Shown here piece after piece: positions 1-9,387 of a DNA stretch of 64,000 nt. The translations under genes and the position numbers were made by a program. The notes beneath the pieces were generated by a model. The model had not been told where the DNA came from. It worked only from the letters and a program-made list of their open reading frames with translations, and made no database searches. Numbering within the stretch: position 1 is the first letter of the stretch; the number at the start of each line of letters is the position of its first letter. This DNA comes from JAJDXO01 sp965213765 (lineage in GTDB: Bacteria > Pseudomonadota > Alphaproteobacteria > Rhodospirillales > UBA2165), in NCBI GenBank assembly GCA_965213765.1, contig OZ243926.1, positions 3,348,001 through 3,412,000 of the forward strand. Reading direction: 5' to 3'.

Positions 1-600
1 GCTCGGGATGCGGGGCTTGCGGGCCTCGAGTTCCTGAGCGGCATCCCGGGATCGCTCGGCGGATCGGCGCGGATGAATGCCGGCGCGTTCGGTGGCGAGG
101 TGAGCGGCGTGTTCGTTTCGGCGACGGCGCTCGACGGTCACGGAGAACCGCACCATGCCGACTCCGCCGCAATGGGATACGCCTACCGTCATTCGACAGC
201 GCCCGAGGATTGGATATTCGTCGACGTGGTGCTGAGGGGACAGGCCGGTGATCACGACGCGATCGCGGCCCGCATGGATGAGATCAAATCCATCCGTGAC
301 GCCAGCCAGCCGTCCAAGACGCCCACCGGCGGCAGCACATTTATCAACCCGCCGGGGCACAAGGCGTGGGAGCTGATCGACAAAGCGGGATGCCGTGGGC
401 TGACCCGCGGCGGCGCCCGGGTGTCCGAGAAGCATTGCAACTTCCTGATCAACACCGGCGGCGCGACGGCTGCCGATATCGAAGGCCTCGGTGAAGAGGT
501 TCGGCGGCGGGTGTTCGACAACACCGGCATCTCGCTGGACTGGGAGATCCGGCGCATCGGCGTGCCGACAACCCCGATAGTGAAGGAGGCGGGCAAATGA
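1..600 (+). CDS. murB: UDP-N-acetylenolpyruvoylglucosamine reductase MurB, 5'-truncated by window edge
   Basis: The reading frame is open from base 1, so only the C-terminal 199 codons are visible. MurB is the cytoplasmic flavoenzyme that reduces UDP-GlcNAc-enolpyruvate to UDP-MurNAc in peptidoglycan precursor synthesis. The visible part starts inside the FAD-binding domain (FLSGIPGSLGGSARMNAGAF) and contains the GGSTFINP segment, where the family's proton-donor serine lies, and the C-terminal LDWEIRRIG with the conserved glutamate. Its TGA overlaps the ATG of ddl by four bases (ATGA), which implies translational coupling in the division and cell-wall cluster. Confidence 0.95.
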   Translation, partial: ARDAGLAGLEFLSGIPGSLGGSARMNAGAFGGEVSGVFVSATALDGHGEPHHADSAAMGYAYRHSTAPEDWIFVDVVLRGQAGDHDAIAARMDEIKSIRDASQPSKTPTGGSTFINPPGHKAWELIDKAGCRGLTRGGARVSEKHCNFLINTGGATAADIEGLGEEVRRRVFDNTGISLDWEIRRIGVPTTPIVKEAGK

Positions 601-1502
601 GCCGTCATGTCGCTGTCCTGATGGGTGGGTGGTCCGCCGAGCGGGAGGTTTCCCTGGTCTCGGGCGCTGCGGTTTCCAACGCGCTGACCGGGGCCGGTTA
701 CCGCGTCACCTCGATCGATGTGCAACGGGACGCGGGCGCGCTGCTGACCCGGCTCTATCCCAAACCCGACGCCGTGTTCAACGCGCTGCACGGCCGTTGG
801 GGCGAGGACGGCTGCATTCAAGGCCTGCTGAATGTCTTCGAGGTTCCCTACACCCATTCAGGCCTTTTGGCCTCGGCGTTGGCCATGGACAAGCCTGCCG
901 CCAAGACGCTGTTCGCTGCCAGCGGCATCAAGGTCTCAAAGCATGTCATCACTACCCGTGACGAGCTCTTGAAGGGCGACGTGCTGCCGAGGCCCTTTGT
1001 GGTGAAACCGGTGAATGAGGGATCCAGTGTCGGTGTCACCATCGTCCACGAGGGCGATAATTTCAAACCCGGCGATGATGGCGGGTGGTGCTGGGGCCGC
1101 CAGGTGATGGTGGAAGAATTCATTCCGGGCCGGGAACTGACCGTCGTGGTGATGGGCGATCGCGCGCTCGCGGTCACCGAAATCCTGACCGACCGGGAGT
1201 TCTACGACTACGACGCCAAGTACGCACACCAGGGATCCCGGCATACGGTCCCGGCGGATATTGGCTCGGACGTTTATGACGAAGCCTGCCGAATTTCGTT
1301 GCTGGGCCATCAGGCCTTGGGATGCCGCGGCGTCAGCCGCGCCGACCTGCGGTTCGACGGCGAGGACCTCTACATGCTGGAGATCAACACCCAGCCGGGG
1401 ATGACCCCGACCTCGCTGGTCCCCGAACAGGCCGCCTACGCAAACATATCCTTCCAGGACCTAGTGTCCTGGATGGTGGAGAACGCCGCATGGGACGACT
1501 GA
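597..1502 (+). CDS. ddl: D-alanine--D-alanine ligase
   Basis: This ATP-grasp ligase joins two D-alanines for the peptidoglycan stem peptide in the cytoplasm. At 301 aa it has the usual DdlB length. Visible motifs are HGRWGEDGCIQGLLNVF, the ATP-grasp core around VVKPVNEGSSVGV, and the C-terminal metal-binding stretch MLEINTQPGMTPTSLVPEQA. The start is fixed by the 4-bp overlap with murB. The 3' end overlaps the start of ftsQ, so murB-ddl-ftsQ are tightly packed as in many alphaproteobacteria. Confidence 0.97.
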   Translation: MSRHVAVLMGGWSAEREVSLVSGAAVSNALTGAGYRVTSIDVQRDAGALLTRLYPKPDAVFNALHGRWGEDGCIQGLLNVFEVPYTHSGLLASALAMDKPAAKTLFAASGIKVSKHVITTRDELLKGDVLPRPFVVKPVNEGSSVGVTIVHEGDNFKPGDDGGWCWGRQVMVEEFIPGRELTVVVMGDRALAVTEILTDREFYDYDAKYAHQGSRHTVPADIGSDVYDEACRISLLGHQALGCRGVSRADLRFDGEDLYMLEINTQPGMTPTSLVPEQAAYANISFQDLVSWMVENAAWDD

Positions 1503-2362
1503 TGGGCAAGGCGGATAAGGGCTCGGCCCCGCGGACCACCCGGACGCCGAAGAAGCGGCCCCGGGTGAAGCCCCTGTGGCGGACGCCGCAATTGATCGCC
1601 GCCGGGATTTTGGCCGTGGTCACGGTGACGGGTCTCGGCGGCTGGTGGTTCTGGAACGAAGGCTTCATCCAGCGTTCCCTGGAGCGCGCCAAATGGACCG
1701 CGATCGGCATCACGGCGAAGGCCGGCTTTACGGTTTCCGAAATTTTCGTCGAAGGACGGCATCGCACCTCTCCCGAGGCACTGCGCAAGGCCCTCCGGCT
1801 GGAGCGTGGCGCCCCGATCCTGGCGTTCGATCCCGACGCGGCGCGCATCCGGGTCGAGGCGCTGCCCTGGGTCCGTCAGGCGGCGGTGGAGCGGCAACTT
1901 CCCGACGTGGTGCACTTGAAAATCGCCGAACGCCGGCCCCTGGCCCTGTGGCAGCGGGATGGGGTGTTCTCGCTGGTCGATTCCGACGGGGTGGTCATCC
2001 CCATCGGCGCCCTCGAAGCGTTCAAGAATTTGATCGTCATCGTCGGCGGGGACGCGCCCCGGCATGCCGGCGCCCTGATGGATGTCATCGCCCAATCGAC
2101 CGAGCTCGCGGGTCACGTGAAGGCGGCGGTCCGGGTCTCCGGCCGGCGCTGGGATTTGCATCTGCTGGATGGTGTCGTGGTCCGGCTGCCCGAGGAAGAT
2201 CCCGGCGGCGCCTGGCGGCGTCTTGCCGATTTGCAGCGGGATCGGGGGCTTCTGAGGGGCAGCGTATCCGGCATAGACCTTCGTTATCCGGACCGGGTGG
2301 TGATCCGGCCGGCACCCCGGCGCCCGGGCATCAAGCCGACGCCACAGCAGAAAGAGACCTGA
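1490..2362 (+). CDS. ftsQ: Cell division protein FtsQ
   Basis: FtsQ is a bitopic inner-membrane divisome protein linking early and late division proteins. The sequence has a basic cytoplasmic N-terminus rich in K, R and P, one membrane segment (LIAAGILAVVTVTGLGGWWF), then a POTRA domain beginning near VSEIFVEGRHRTSPEALRKA and the FtsQ beta domain (ERRPLALWQRDGVFSLVDSDG). I chose ATG 1490 because GGTGGAG lies 10 to 16 bases upstream; ATG 1502, which overlaps the ddl stop as TGATG, is an alternative. The longer frame starting at 1322 would run far into ddl. Confidence 0.92.
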   Translation: MGRLMGKADKGSAPRTTRTPKKRPRVKPLWRTPQLIAAGILAVVTVTGLGGWWFWNEGFIQRSLERAKWTAIGITAKAGFTVSEIFVEGRHRTSPEALRKALRLERGAPILAFDPDAARIRVEALPWVRQAAVERQLPDVVHLKIAERRPLALWQRDGVFSLVDSDGVVIPIGALEAFKNLIVIVGGDAPRHAGALMDVIAQSTELAGHVKAAVRVSGRRWDLHLLDGVVVRLPEEDPGGAWRRLADLQRDRGLLRGSVSGIDLRYPDRVVIRPAPRRPGIKPTPQQKET

Positions 2363-2376
2363 CGGTAGACCGACGG

Positions 2377-3639
2377 ATGAAACGGAACCCGAAACAGAAT
2401 GGCAGCGGCCGCGGATTGATCACCGCCTTGGACGTGGGGTCGACCAAGGTTGCCTGCTTTATCGCCCGGATGACCGTATCCGGCGAACCCGAGATCGTCG
2501 GCATCGGCCATCAGCTGGCGACCGGTATGCGGTCCGGCAACATTGTCGATCTGGAGGCGGTGGAATCGTCCATCCGGGCGGCAGTCGAGGCGGCGGAACA
2601 GATGGCGGGTGAAAACGTTAAGGACGTCGCCGCCTGCATCTCCGGCGCGTCACCTTCCTCGAAGCTGATTTCCTTTGACGTTTCCATCGCGGGTCACGAA
2701 ATCGGCGATGCCGATCTTCGCCCCGCCCTTGATCCGGCATGGCTCAAGACCCAGGTGGAGGAGGACCGGCAGGTCATTCACGCCATTCCGGTCGCATTCT
2801 CCATCGACGGTAACCGCGGCGTGCGTGACCCCCGGGGCATGTTCGCCGAGAGACTGGGCGTCAACATGGTGGTGATGAGCGCGGCGTCCGGCCCGCTTCG
2901 CAACCTCGAGACCACCGTCAGCCGGTGCCACCTGGCGGTCGCCGATCATGTCATCGCTTCTTATGCCTCGGGACTGGCGTGTCTGGTCGATGACGAAACC
3001 GAACTCGGCGCCACCTGTATCGACATGGGCGGCGGCACGACGACGGTCTCGGTGTTTTTCGATGGCGAAATCGTCCACGCCGAGAGCATTCCGGTCGGCG
3101 GCGGCCATGTCACCAATGACATCGCGCGCGGGCTGTCGACCCCGGTGGCATTCGCGGAACGCATGAAGACGCTCTACGGCAGCTGTGTGGCGTCACCCTC
3201 CGACGACACCGAGAGCATCAGTGTGCCGCTGGTCGGCGAGGATGAGAACGATGCGGCTCACGTGCCGCGCTCCATGCTGGTCGGGATCATCCGGCCCCGG
3301 GTCGAGGAAATTCTGGAATTGGTCCGCGAACGGCTGGAGACGACCGGCTTCGACAAGGTTGCGGGACGCCGCGTGGTTCTGACCGGCGGCGCCAGCCAAC
3401 TCACCGGTATCCGGGAACTGGCCGCCGAGATGCTCGATAAGAACGTGCGTATCGGCCGTCCCACGGGCTTCAAGGGCCTGGCGGAGGCAACCAACGGCCC
3501 CGCCTTCTCGGCCGCCGCCGGCCTGATCAAGTTCATCATCAATTCACAATCGGAGACCGCGCATGCCGCGCTCCGTGCAATGGAGGTCCCGGCAAGCCGC
3601 TTTGGCCGGCTCGGGATGTGGCTCCGTGAAAACATGTAA
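2377..3639 (+). CDS. ftsA: Cell division protein FtsA
   Basis: FtsA is the actin-like ATPase that tethers FtsZ to the membrane. The protein is 420 aa. The N-terminal phosphate-1 motif ALDVGSTKVACFIA, the phosphate-2 region CIDMGGGTTTVSVF and the adenosine motif VVLTGGASQLTGI are present, followed by a C-terminal stretch ending in FGRLGMWLRENM that fits the membrane-binding amphipathic helix. ATG 2377 was chosen because homology begins only after it; the in-frame extension upstream covers ftsQ. It lies 14 bases after ftsQ and 132 bases before ftsZ. Confidence 0.96.
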   Translation: MKRNPKQNGSGRGLITALDVGSTKVACFIARMTVSGEPEIVGIGHQLATGMRSGNIVDLEAVESSIRAAVEAAEQMAGENVKDVAACISGASPSSKLISFDVSIAGHEIGDADLRPALDPAWLKTQVEEDRQVIHAIPVAFSIDGNRGVRDPRGMFAERLGVNMVVMSAASGPLRNLETTVSRCHLAVADHVIASYASGLACLVDDETELGATCIDMGGGTTTVSVFFDGEIVHAESIPVGGGHVTNDIARGLSTPVAFAERMKTLYGSCVASPSDDTESISVPLVGEDENDAAHVPRSMLVGIIRPRVEEILELVRERLETTGFDKVAGRRVVLTGGASQLTGIRELAAEMLDKNVRIGRPTGFKGLAEATNGPAFSAAAGLIKFIINSQSETAHAALRAMEVPASRFGRLGMWLRENM

Positions 3640-3714
3640 CTCGCATCAACCCCTCATCGCTCCGGTCGACCGGGGCATCTCATCCGTCCCGTCAAAGCGG
3701 GACTTCCCTACTCG

Positions 3715-3744
3715 CCCGCCGGAGAATCCGGTGCTCCCGGCGGG
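3715..3744 (+). promoter_or_regulatory. Hairpin in the ftsZ leader
   Basis: CCCGCCGG at 3715-3722 pairs exactly with CCGGCGGG at 3737-3744 in the 132-bp ftsA-ftsZ gap. A smaller GTCCCG/CGGGAC hairpin lies just before it. No T-run follows, so this is more likely an mRNA leader or processing structure than a terminator. The ftsZ ribosome site (GGAGG) follows shortly before ATG 3772. Confidence 0.4.
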
Positions 3745-3771
3745 TCGTACACTCTCAATCTGGAGGCCAAA

Positions 3772-5520
3772 ATGAGTATAAACCTGACAGTGCCGAGCAA
3801 TAACGAGACGCCCGAATTGAAACCTAGGATCACCGTCGTCGGCGTCGGGGGCGCCGGTGGCAATGCCGTAAACAACATGATCAAGTCCGGACTGGAAGGG
3901 GTCGACTTCATGGTCGCCAATTCCGATGCCCAGGCTCTGGCCCATTCCCAATCGGATCTGCGAATTCAAATGGGAACCCAGATCACCCGAGGACTGGGTG
4001 CCGGGTCAAATCCGGATGTCGGTCGCGCGGCGGCCGAAGAGTCCCTCGAAGACATTCTCGCCAATCTGCAGGATGCCAATATGGTGTTCATCACCGCCGG
4101 TCTCGGTGGTGGAACCGGTACCGGCGCCGCCCCGGTCATCGCTCGTGCCGCTCGGGAGCGCGACATCCTGACGGTGGGCGTGGTCACCAAACCATTCCAG
4201 TTCGAAGGCGCCAACCGGATGAAGATCGCCGAGGCGGGCCTTGAAGAGTTGCATCAGTTCGTCGATACGCTGCTGATCATTCCCAACCAGAACCTGTTCC
4301 GGGTTGCCAATGAGCAGACGACCTTTGCCGATGCTTTCAAGATGGCGGACGACGTCCTCTATTCGGGCGTTCGCGGGGTCACCGATCTGATGGTGATGCC
4401 GGGCCTGATCAACCTCGACTTTGCCGACATCCGCTCGGTGATGAGCGAGATGGGCAAGGCAATGATGGGAACCGGCGAAGCCGAGGATGAACGCCGTGCG
4501 GTCGACGCCGCGGAGGCGGCGATCGCCAATCCGCTGCTCGACGATACCTCCATGCGCGGCGCCAGGGGTGTGCTGATCAATATCACCGCCGGTATGGACA
4601 TCACCCTGTTCGAGGTCGACGAGGCCGCCAACCGGGTCCGCGACGAAGTGGACGAAGATGCGAACATTATCTTCGGCTCGACCTTCGACGAAAGTCTCGA
4701 GGGGCGGATCAGGGTGTCCGTGGTCGCCACGGGGATCGAGGCCGAAGCCGGCGCCCGGCCACAGCCCATCGTGCGCCAGGTGACCGAGGCCAATCGGCCG
4801 GCACAGATCGAAGCCCCCAAGGAAGAGGCTGCGCCCACCGCTCCGGCGGAGTTGGCCCGGTTCCCCGAGGCCGTCGCCGAACCCACGGCCGAGCAGGAAG
4901 ATGCCTCCGAGCCGGACCCGGCGGGTGACGGGACCGATGCCGCGGCTGCCGTCGAGGCGCTCACCGAGGCTCCGGCCGAGGCCGATACCGCCGCCGGCGG
5001 CGACAGCCCGGCACCGTTCATTCCGGCTGCGCCGGTCGAAACCGCGCCCGCGGTTGCCGAAGCAGCCACGCCTGATCCTATCGCCGTCGCGGACATGATG
5101 AACGCGCGTTCGGCGGACGAGGCCCCCGCACCCAAGAAGAAGGGCCCGAGCCTGTTTGAACGGGTCACCGGCGTTGGCCGTCAGGAGCGCCGCGAGCCAC
5201 TACCACCGGCAGCCGCCAATCCGCCTCAGGCACCCGAACCAATTCCGTCTCCGGCATCCGCGCCGAAGACGGAGGCCGTGCCTCAACCGGCACCCCAACC
5301 GGCGCCTGTGGCCCAGCCAGTTGAATCGGCACTTGAATCGCCCCCTGAAACGCAGCATGAAACACCGATTCCGACGCCGCCTGCCGAGCAACCGGCGCAG
5401 AGTGCGTCGCCGGCCAACATGCTGCTTGGCGCCCTCGATACCGGTGATGGCGGCAAGAACACGGGCGACGATGACGATCTCCTTGATATTCCTGCGTTTT
5501 TACGGCGTCAGGCGAACTAG
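3772..5520 (+). CDS. ftsZ: Cell division GTPase FtsZ with long acidic/proline linker
   Basis: FtsZ is the tubulin homologue that forms the cytokinetic ring. The GTPase core occupies about residues 15-330, with the tubulin signature GGGTGTGAAP near residue 112 and the T7-loop region NLDFADIRSVM. It is followed by a roughly 230-residue linker rich in Ala, Pro and Glu, then the C-terminal peptide DIPAFLRRQ that binds FtsA and other partners. At 582 aa it is much longer than E. coli FtsZ (383 aa), which is common in alphaproteobacteria. GGAGG precedes the ATG. Confidence 0.98.
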   Translation: MSINLTVPSNNETPELKPRITVVGVGGAGGNAVNNMIKSGLEGVDFMVANSDAQALAHSQSDLRIQMGTQITRGLGAGSNPDVGRAAAEESLEDILANLQDANMVFITAGLGGGTGTGAAPVIARAARERDILTVGVVTKPFQFEGANRMKIAEAGLEELHQFVDTLLIIPNQNLFRVANEQTTFADAFKMADDVLYSGVRGVTDLMVMPGLINLDFADIRSVMSEMGKAMMGTGEAEDERRAVDAAEAAIANPLLDDTSMRGARGVLINITAGMDITLFEVDEAANRVRDEVDEDANIIFGSTFDESLEGRIRVSVVATGIEAEAGARPQPIVRQVTEANRPAQIEAPKEEAAPTAPAELARFPEAVAEPTAEQEDASEPDPAGDGTDAAAAVEALTEAPAEADTAAGGDSPAPFIPAAPVETAPAVAEAATPDPIAVADMMNARSADEAPAPKKKGPSLFERVTGVGRQERREPLPPAAANPPQAPEPIPSPASAPKTEAVPQPAPQPAPVAQPVESALESPPETQHETPIPTPPAEQPAQSASPANMLLGALDTGDGGKNTGDDDDLLDIPAFLRRQAN

Positions 5521-5565
5521 GGAGACGCCCGAGAATACCGCAACATTTGGAAACATTTGTTGATT

Positions 5566-5610
5566 TGTGTGTCTCCGAGGGGGTTGTTACACCATCCTCG
5601 GAGCCACACA
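5566..5610 (+). promoter_or_regulatory. Inverted repeat between ftsZ and lpxC
   Basis: CTCCGAGG ending at 5580 faces CCTCGGAG starting at 5596, and the outer TGTGT/ACACA arms extend the stem. No U-run follows, so it is not a classical intrinsic terminator. It could attenuate, process or bind a regulator in the 184-bp gap before lpxC. A second short inverted repeat (CAACA...TGTTG) lies just upstream at about 5540-5562. Confidence 0.4.
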
Positions 5611-5704
5611 AATGGGTGCAATTTCAACGAATTGACCCGACGGTTCCGGGGTAAGAAGTCAATCGGGCCGGGTAACGGTCCCGGACGGCCTGATAAGGCA
5701 AGAG

Positions 5705-6679
5705 ATGAATCACTTGGGTAAAGTGCCGGTTAACGAAGGCCCTGTAGGTGACACCGTGGCGCCGGGCACTCCTGGTTTTACAATTTCCCAAAAGACTATC
5801 GCTCAGACGGTCAGTTGTTCCGGGGTCGCGTTGCATTCGGGCGCCGAGACGGCATTGACCCTGCGTCCGGCACCGGCCGGTACCGGGATCATCTTCCGCC
5901 GCACGGACCTGGAAGGAAGCCCCGAAATTCCCGCCCGCTGGAACTACGTGGTCGATACCACCCTCTGCACCACCCTCGGCACCGAGGGCGGTGCGCGCAT
6001 TTCGACGGTTGAGCACCTGATGGCGGCTCTGGCCGGCTGTCACATCGATAACCTCTATGTCGAGGTCGATGGCCCCGAAGTGCCGATCATGGACGGCAGT
6101 TCCCAGCCCTTCGTCTACTTGGTCGAGTGCGCAGGCGTGGTGGAGCAGGCCGAGGCCCGGCGGGTGATGGAAATCCTCAAGCCGGTGACCATCGAAGACG
6201 GTGACCGGCTGGTGGAGCTGACCCCGAGCCCGTCTTTCTCGGTCGGGTTCGAAATCGATTTTGCCAATCAGGCGGTGGCCCGCCAGGAATTGGTGGTGAC
6301 GCTGATCAACGGCTCATTCAAGACGGAAATTGCCCGCGCCCGGACCTTCGGGTTCGCGGAAGAGGTCGCGCAGATGCGGGCCGCCGGCCTTGCCCGTGGC
6401 GGTTCGCTGGATAATGCGGTTGTGGTCTCCGAGGACCGGGTCCTCAATGAAGGCGGACTGCGCTACGACGACGAGTTCGTCCGCCACAAGGTACTGGATG
6501 CGGTCGGCGACTTGTACCTCGCCGGCGCACCGATTCGCGGTCATTTCCGCGGTGTGCGCTCGGGCCACCGGCTCAACAACGAGCTGCTCCGGGCGCTGTT
6601 TGCCGATGATACCGCCTGGCGGGAAACGACCCTTGATCCGGCGATCGCCGTTCATGGGATGGAATTCGCTGCGGCTTAA
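5705..6679 (+). CDS. lpxC: UDP-3-O-acyl-N-acetylglucosamine deacetylase LpxC
   Basis: LpxC is the zinc-dependent deacetylase committing UDP-acyl-GlcNAc to lipid A synthesis, so the organism makes LPS. The zinc-site motifs are visible as STVEHLMAALAG and FVRHKVLDAVGDLYLAG, and the substrate region is GPEVPIMDGSSQPFV. The protein is 324 aa, with about 20 extra N-terminal residues relative to E. coli. ATG 5705 follows AAGAG. A strong terminator follows the gene. Confidence 0.97.
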   Translation: MNHLGKVPVNEGPVGDTVAPGTPGFTISQKTIAQTVSCSGVALHSGAETALTLRPAPAGTGIIFRRTDLEGSPEIPARWNYVVDTTLCTTLGTEGGARISTVEHLMAALAGCHIDNLYVEVDGPEVPIMDGSSQPFVYLVECAGVVEQAEARRVMEILKPVTIEDGDRLVELTPSPSFSVGFEIDFANQAVARQELVVTLINGSFKTEIARARTFGFAEEVAQMRAAGLARGGSLDNAVVVSEDRVLNEGGLRYDDEFVRHKVLDAVGDLYLAGAPIRGHFRGVRSGHRLNNELLRALFADDTAWRETTLDPAIAVHGMEFAAA

Positions 6680-6703
6680 ATTCCTATCTGAGGATTGCCG
6701 GGC

Positions 6704-6731
6704 TTGCCGCTCCTTTGGGGCGGCAATTTTT
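6704..6731 (+). terminator. Rho-independent terminator after lpxC
   Basis: TTGCCGCTCC (6704-6713) pairs with GGGGCGGCAA (6717-6726), giving a 10-bp stem with one G-U pair and a TTT loop, followed directly by five Ts. It ends the division/lpxC transcription unit 25 bases after the lpxC stop. Confidence 0.85.
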
Positions 6732-6839
6732 GTCGGCCGCACTGTCGTGGTATCGTGATCGCCGCGGGGCAGACAGAGGCCAAAAAAATGCTATATTTAT
6801 GCTGGTCTCCAGCGAGGAAACCGGGAACTCACGAATTCC

Positions 6840-7682
6840 ATGGCTGAAATGCGATCCTCAATTTTCAAGCGGATCAGACTCCCATCGTCACGGCTCTTGG
6901 TGCTTGGCCTTGCGGCATTCGCGCTGGCCGCCTGTTCATCGTCGGACGATGAAATCGCATATGTCGAACGGCCGGTGGAGGCGCTTTACAATACCGCGCT
7001 CAACCAGCTCAACGCCGGCGAGTTCCAGCAAGCGGCTGTCGCCTTCGATGAGGTGGAACGCCAGCATCCCTATTCGGTATGGGCGATCAAGGCCCAGCTG
7101 ATGTCGGCCTACGCCCACTATCAAAACAACGACTACGATGACGCCATCGTTGCCCTCGATCGGTTCATCCAGCTCCATCCGGGGAATAAGGACATCGCCT
7201 ATGCCCACTATTTGAGGGGGCTGAGCTACTACGAGCAGATCGTCGATGTGGGCCGGGACCAAAAGATGACCCAGTTGGCGCTGCAGAACCTTTCCGATCT
7301 CGTCAGCCGGTTTGCCAACAGCAAGTATACCCGCGATGCGCAGCTGAAGATCGATCTCACCCGCGATCACCTTGCCGGCAAGGAGATGGAAATCGGCCGT
7401 TATTACCAGGGTCAGCGCCAGCACTTGGCGGCCATTAACCGGTTCAAGCTCGTCATCGACCGTTATCAGACCACGACCCACGTGCCGGAAGCGCTCCACC
7501 GTTTGACCGAATCCTATCTTGAGCTGGGGCTCAACGATCAGGCGGCTAAAACCGCCGCGACGTTGGGCTACAACTTTCCCGGCAGCGAGTGGTACATCGA
7601 TTCCTACCAAATTGTCGAAGGCAAGCAGGTCCGGCCCAAGGAAGAAAAGAAGACGCCTTGGTATTGGCCGTTCGGCAACTAG
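6840..7682 (+). CDS. bamD: Outer membrane assembly lipoprotein BamD
   Basis: BamD (YfiO/ComL family) is the essential lipoprotein of the outer-membrane beta-barrel assembly complex. The N-terminus is a lipoprotein signal peptide, with the hydrophobic run LLVLGLAAFALAA before Cys32 (lipobox LAAC). Mature protein contains TPR-type helices, including LYNTALNQLNAGEFQQAAVAF and YAHYLRGLSYYEQ. The length, 280 aa, is normal. It precedes recN and ligA in the same direction, a common alphaproteobacterial order. Confidence 0.95.
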   Translation: MAEMRSSIFKRIRLPSSRLLVLGLAAFALAACSSSDDEIAYVERPVEALYNTALNQLNAGEFQQAAVAFDEVERQHPYSVWAIKAQLMSAYAHYQNNDYDDAIVALDRFIQLHPGNKDIAYAHYLRGLSYYEQIVDVGRDQKMTQLALQNLSDLVSRFANSKYTRDAQLKIDLTRDHLAGKEMEIGRYYQGQRQHLAAINRFKLVIDRYQTTTHVPEALHRLTESYLELGLNDQAAKTAATLGYNFPGSEWYIDSYQIVEGKQVRPKEEKKTPWYWPFGN

Positions 7683-7703
7683 GCCGGGATAACTTCGACG
7701 TCC

Positions 7704-9383
7704 ATGCTCCGGTCGCTTTCAATCAAGAATGTGGTGCTGATCGAACGGCTGGCTCTCGAATTCGAGGGTGGCCTCGGCGTACTGACCGGAGAAACCGGTT
7801 CCGGAAAATCAATTCTCCTCGATGCGCTGGGCCTTGCGTGCGGCAACCGGGCCGATGCGGGACTGGTCCGGTCGGGTGAAGAGCAGGCGACGGTCAGCGC
7901 CGAATTCGAGGGAGAGCTGTCCGCGCCCATTGCCGAGCTGCTGGATGAAAACGGCCTCGAGCGGGAGGAGGTCTTGGTCCTGCGCCGGGTGCTGTCGGCG
8001 GACGGCAGGTCCCGGGCATTTATCAACGACCAGCCGGTCAGCGTTGGGCTGCTGCGTCAGGTCGGCGAAAATCTCGTCGAGGTGCACGGGCAGATGGAGA
8101 CCCATGGCCTGCTGGATCCGGCCAATCATCGCCGATTGCTGGATGCGTTCGGCGGCTATACGGCCGAACTGACAAAAACCGCGGAAACCTACCAGGCCTG
8201 GCGGGCCGCCGGGCAGGCGCGCGAGCAGGCGGAGGAGGACCTCCGGCGGGCCAGGGAAGATGAAGAGTACCTGCGTCATGTGGTTGCCGAGTTGACCGAC
8301 CTGGACCCCCGGGAGGATGAGGAAACCGCACTCGCCAGCCGCCGCGCCCTGCTGATGCACGGTGAACAGATCATCGAGGCGGCCAATGGAGCGGCGGCCG
8401 ACCTGAGCGACGGGCGAGGCGTCGAAGGGGTGCTGCGGTCCGCTCTCTCGGCGGTCGAACGGGTCGCCGACAAGGCCGAAGGCGCCTTCGACGATGCCGC
8501 GGCGGCGCTTGAGCGGGCGTTGAACGAGGCGGCGGATGCGGCGTCCGAAATCGAACGGGCGAGCCGCGCGGTGGAGCTGGACCCGGCGGAACTGGAACGG
8601 GTGGAGGAACGCCTATTCGCGCTGCGCTCGCTGGCCCGGAAACACGGCTGCGCGGTCGCCGAGCTGCCGGCGGTCCGGGAGAGGCTGGCGGGTCAATTGG
8701 CGGCGGTGGAAGAGGGGTCCGATGCTCTCGACCGTCTGCGTGCCGAGGAAGATGTCGCGAGGGCCGAATACGAAGCCGCTGCCGAAGCCTTGTCGAAGAA
8801 GCGCCAGACGGCGGCCGGCAGGCTTGATACGGCGGTGAAGAAGGAACTGCCGCCCTTGAAGCTCGGGGATGCGGCGTTCTCGACCGGCCTCGAGCCCCGG
8901 GATCCAGGGGATTGGGGCGCCACCGGCCGGGAACGGGTCCAGTTCAACGTCCGGACCAACCCCAACACGCCCGCGGGTCCGCTGCATCGCATCGCCTCGG
9001 GCGGCGAATTGGCGCGGCTGACGCTGGCGATAAAGGCGGTTCTGGCCGATGCGGACGCGATCCCGACGCTGATCTTCGACGAGGTGGATGCGGGGATCGG
9101 CGGCGCGGCCGCGGCGGCGGTTGGCGAACGCCTGGTCCGGCTTGCGGGTGATGCGCAAGTACTGGTCGTCACCCATTCGCCGCAAGTGGCGGCACTCGGG
9201 ACCAGCCACTGGCGGATATCGAAATCCGGCGCCCGCGAGGGCAACCGGACCGAAGTCGAGGGGCTCGGCGCCGAAGCCCGGACCGACGAGATCGCCCGTA
9301 TGTTGTCCGGCGCCAAGGTGACCGACGAGGCCCGCGCCGCCGCGCTCAGCCTGCTGGCCGGCGAAGCCCGGGCGGCGGAGTAG
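7704..9383 (+). CDS. recN: DNA repair protein RecN
   Basis: RecN is an SMC-like ATPase acting in double-strand break repair. The Walker A motif GETGSGKSILLDALG is near the N-terminus. A central coiled-coil region rich in E, A and R fills about residues 150-390. The ABC signature ASGGELARLTLAIK and Walker B LIFDEVDAGIGG lie toward the C-terminus. The length of 559 aa is typical. It begins 21 bases after bamD and ends four bases before ligA, so the three genes probably share a transcript. Confidence 0.97.
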   Translation: MLRSLSIKNVVLIERLALEFEGGLGVLTGETGSGKSILLDALGLACGNRADAGLVRSGEEQATVSAEFEGELSAPIAELLDENGLEREEVLVLRRVLSADGRSRAFINDQPVSVGLLRQVGENLVEVHGQMETHGLLDPANHRRLLDAFGGYTAELTKTAETYQAWRAAGQAREQAEEDLRRAREDEEYLRHVVAELTDLDPREDEETALASRRALLMHGEQIIEAANGAAADLSDGRGVEGVLRSALSAVERVADKAEGAFDDAAAALERALNEAADAASEIERASRAVELDPAELERVEERLFALRSLARKHGCAVAELPAVRERLAGQLAAVEEGSDALDRLRAEEDVARAEYEAAAEALSKKRQTAAGRLDTAVKKELPPLKLGDAAFSTGLEPRDPGDWGATGRERVQFNVRTNPNTPAGPLHRIASGGELARLTLAIKAVLADADAIPTLIFDEVDAGIGGAAAAAVGERLVRLAGDAQVLVVTHSPQVAALGTSHWRISKSGAREGNRTEVEGLGAEARTDEIARMLSGAKVTDEARAAALSLLAGEARAAE

Positions 9384-9387
9384 GGCG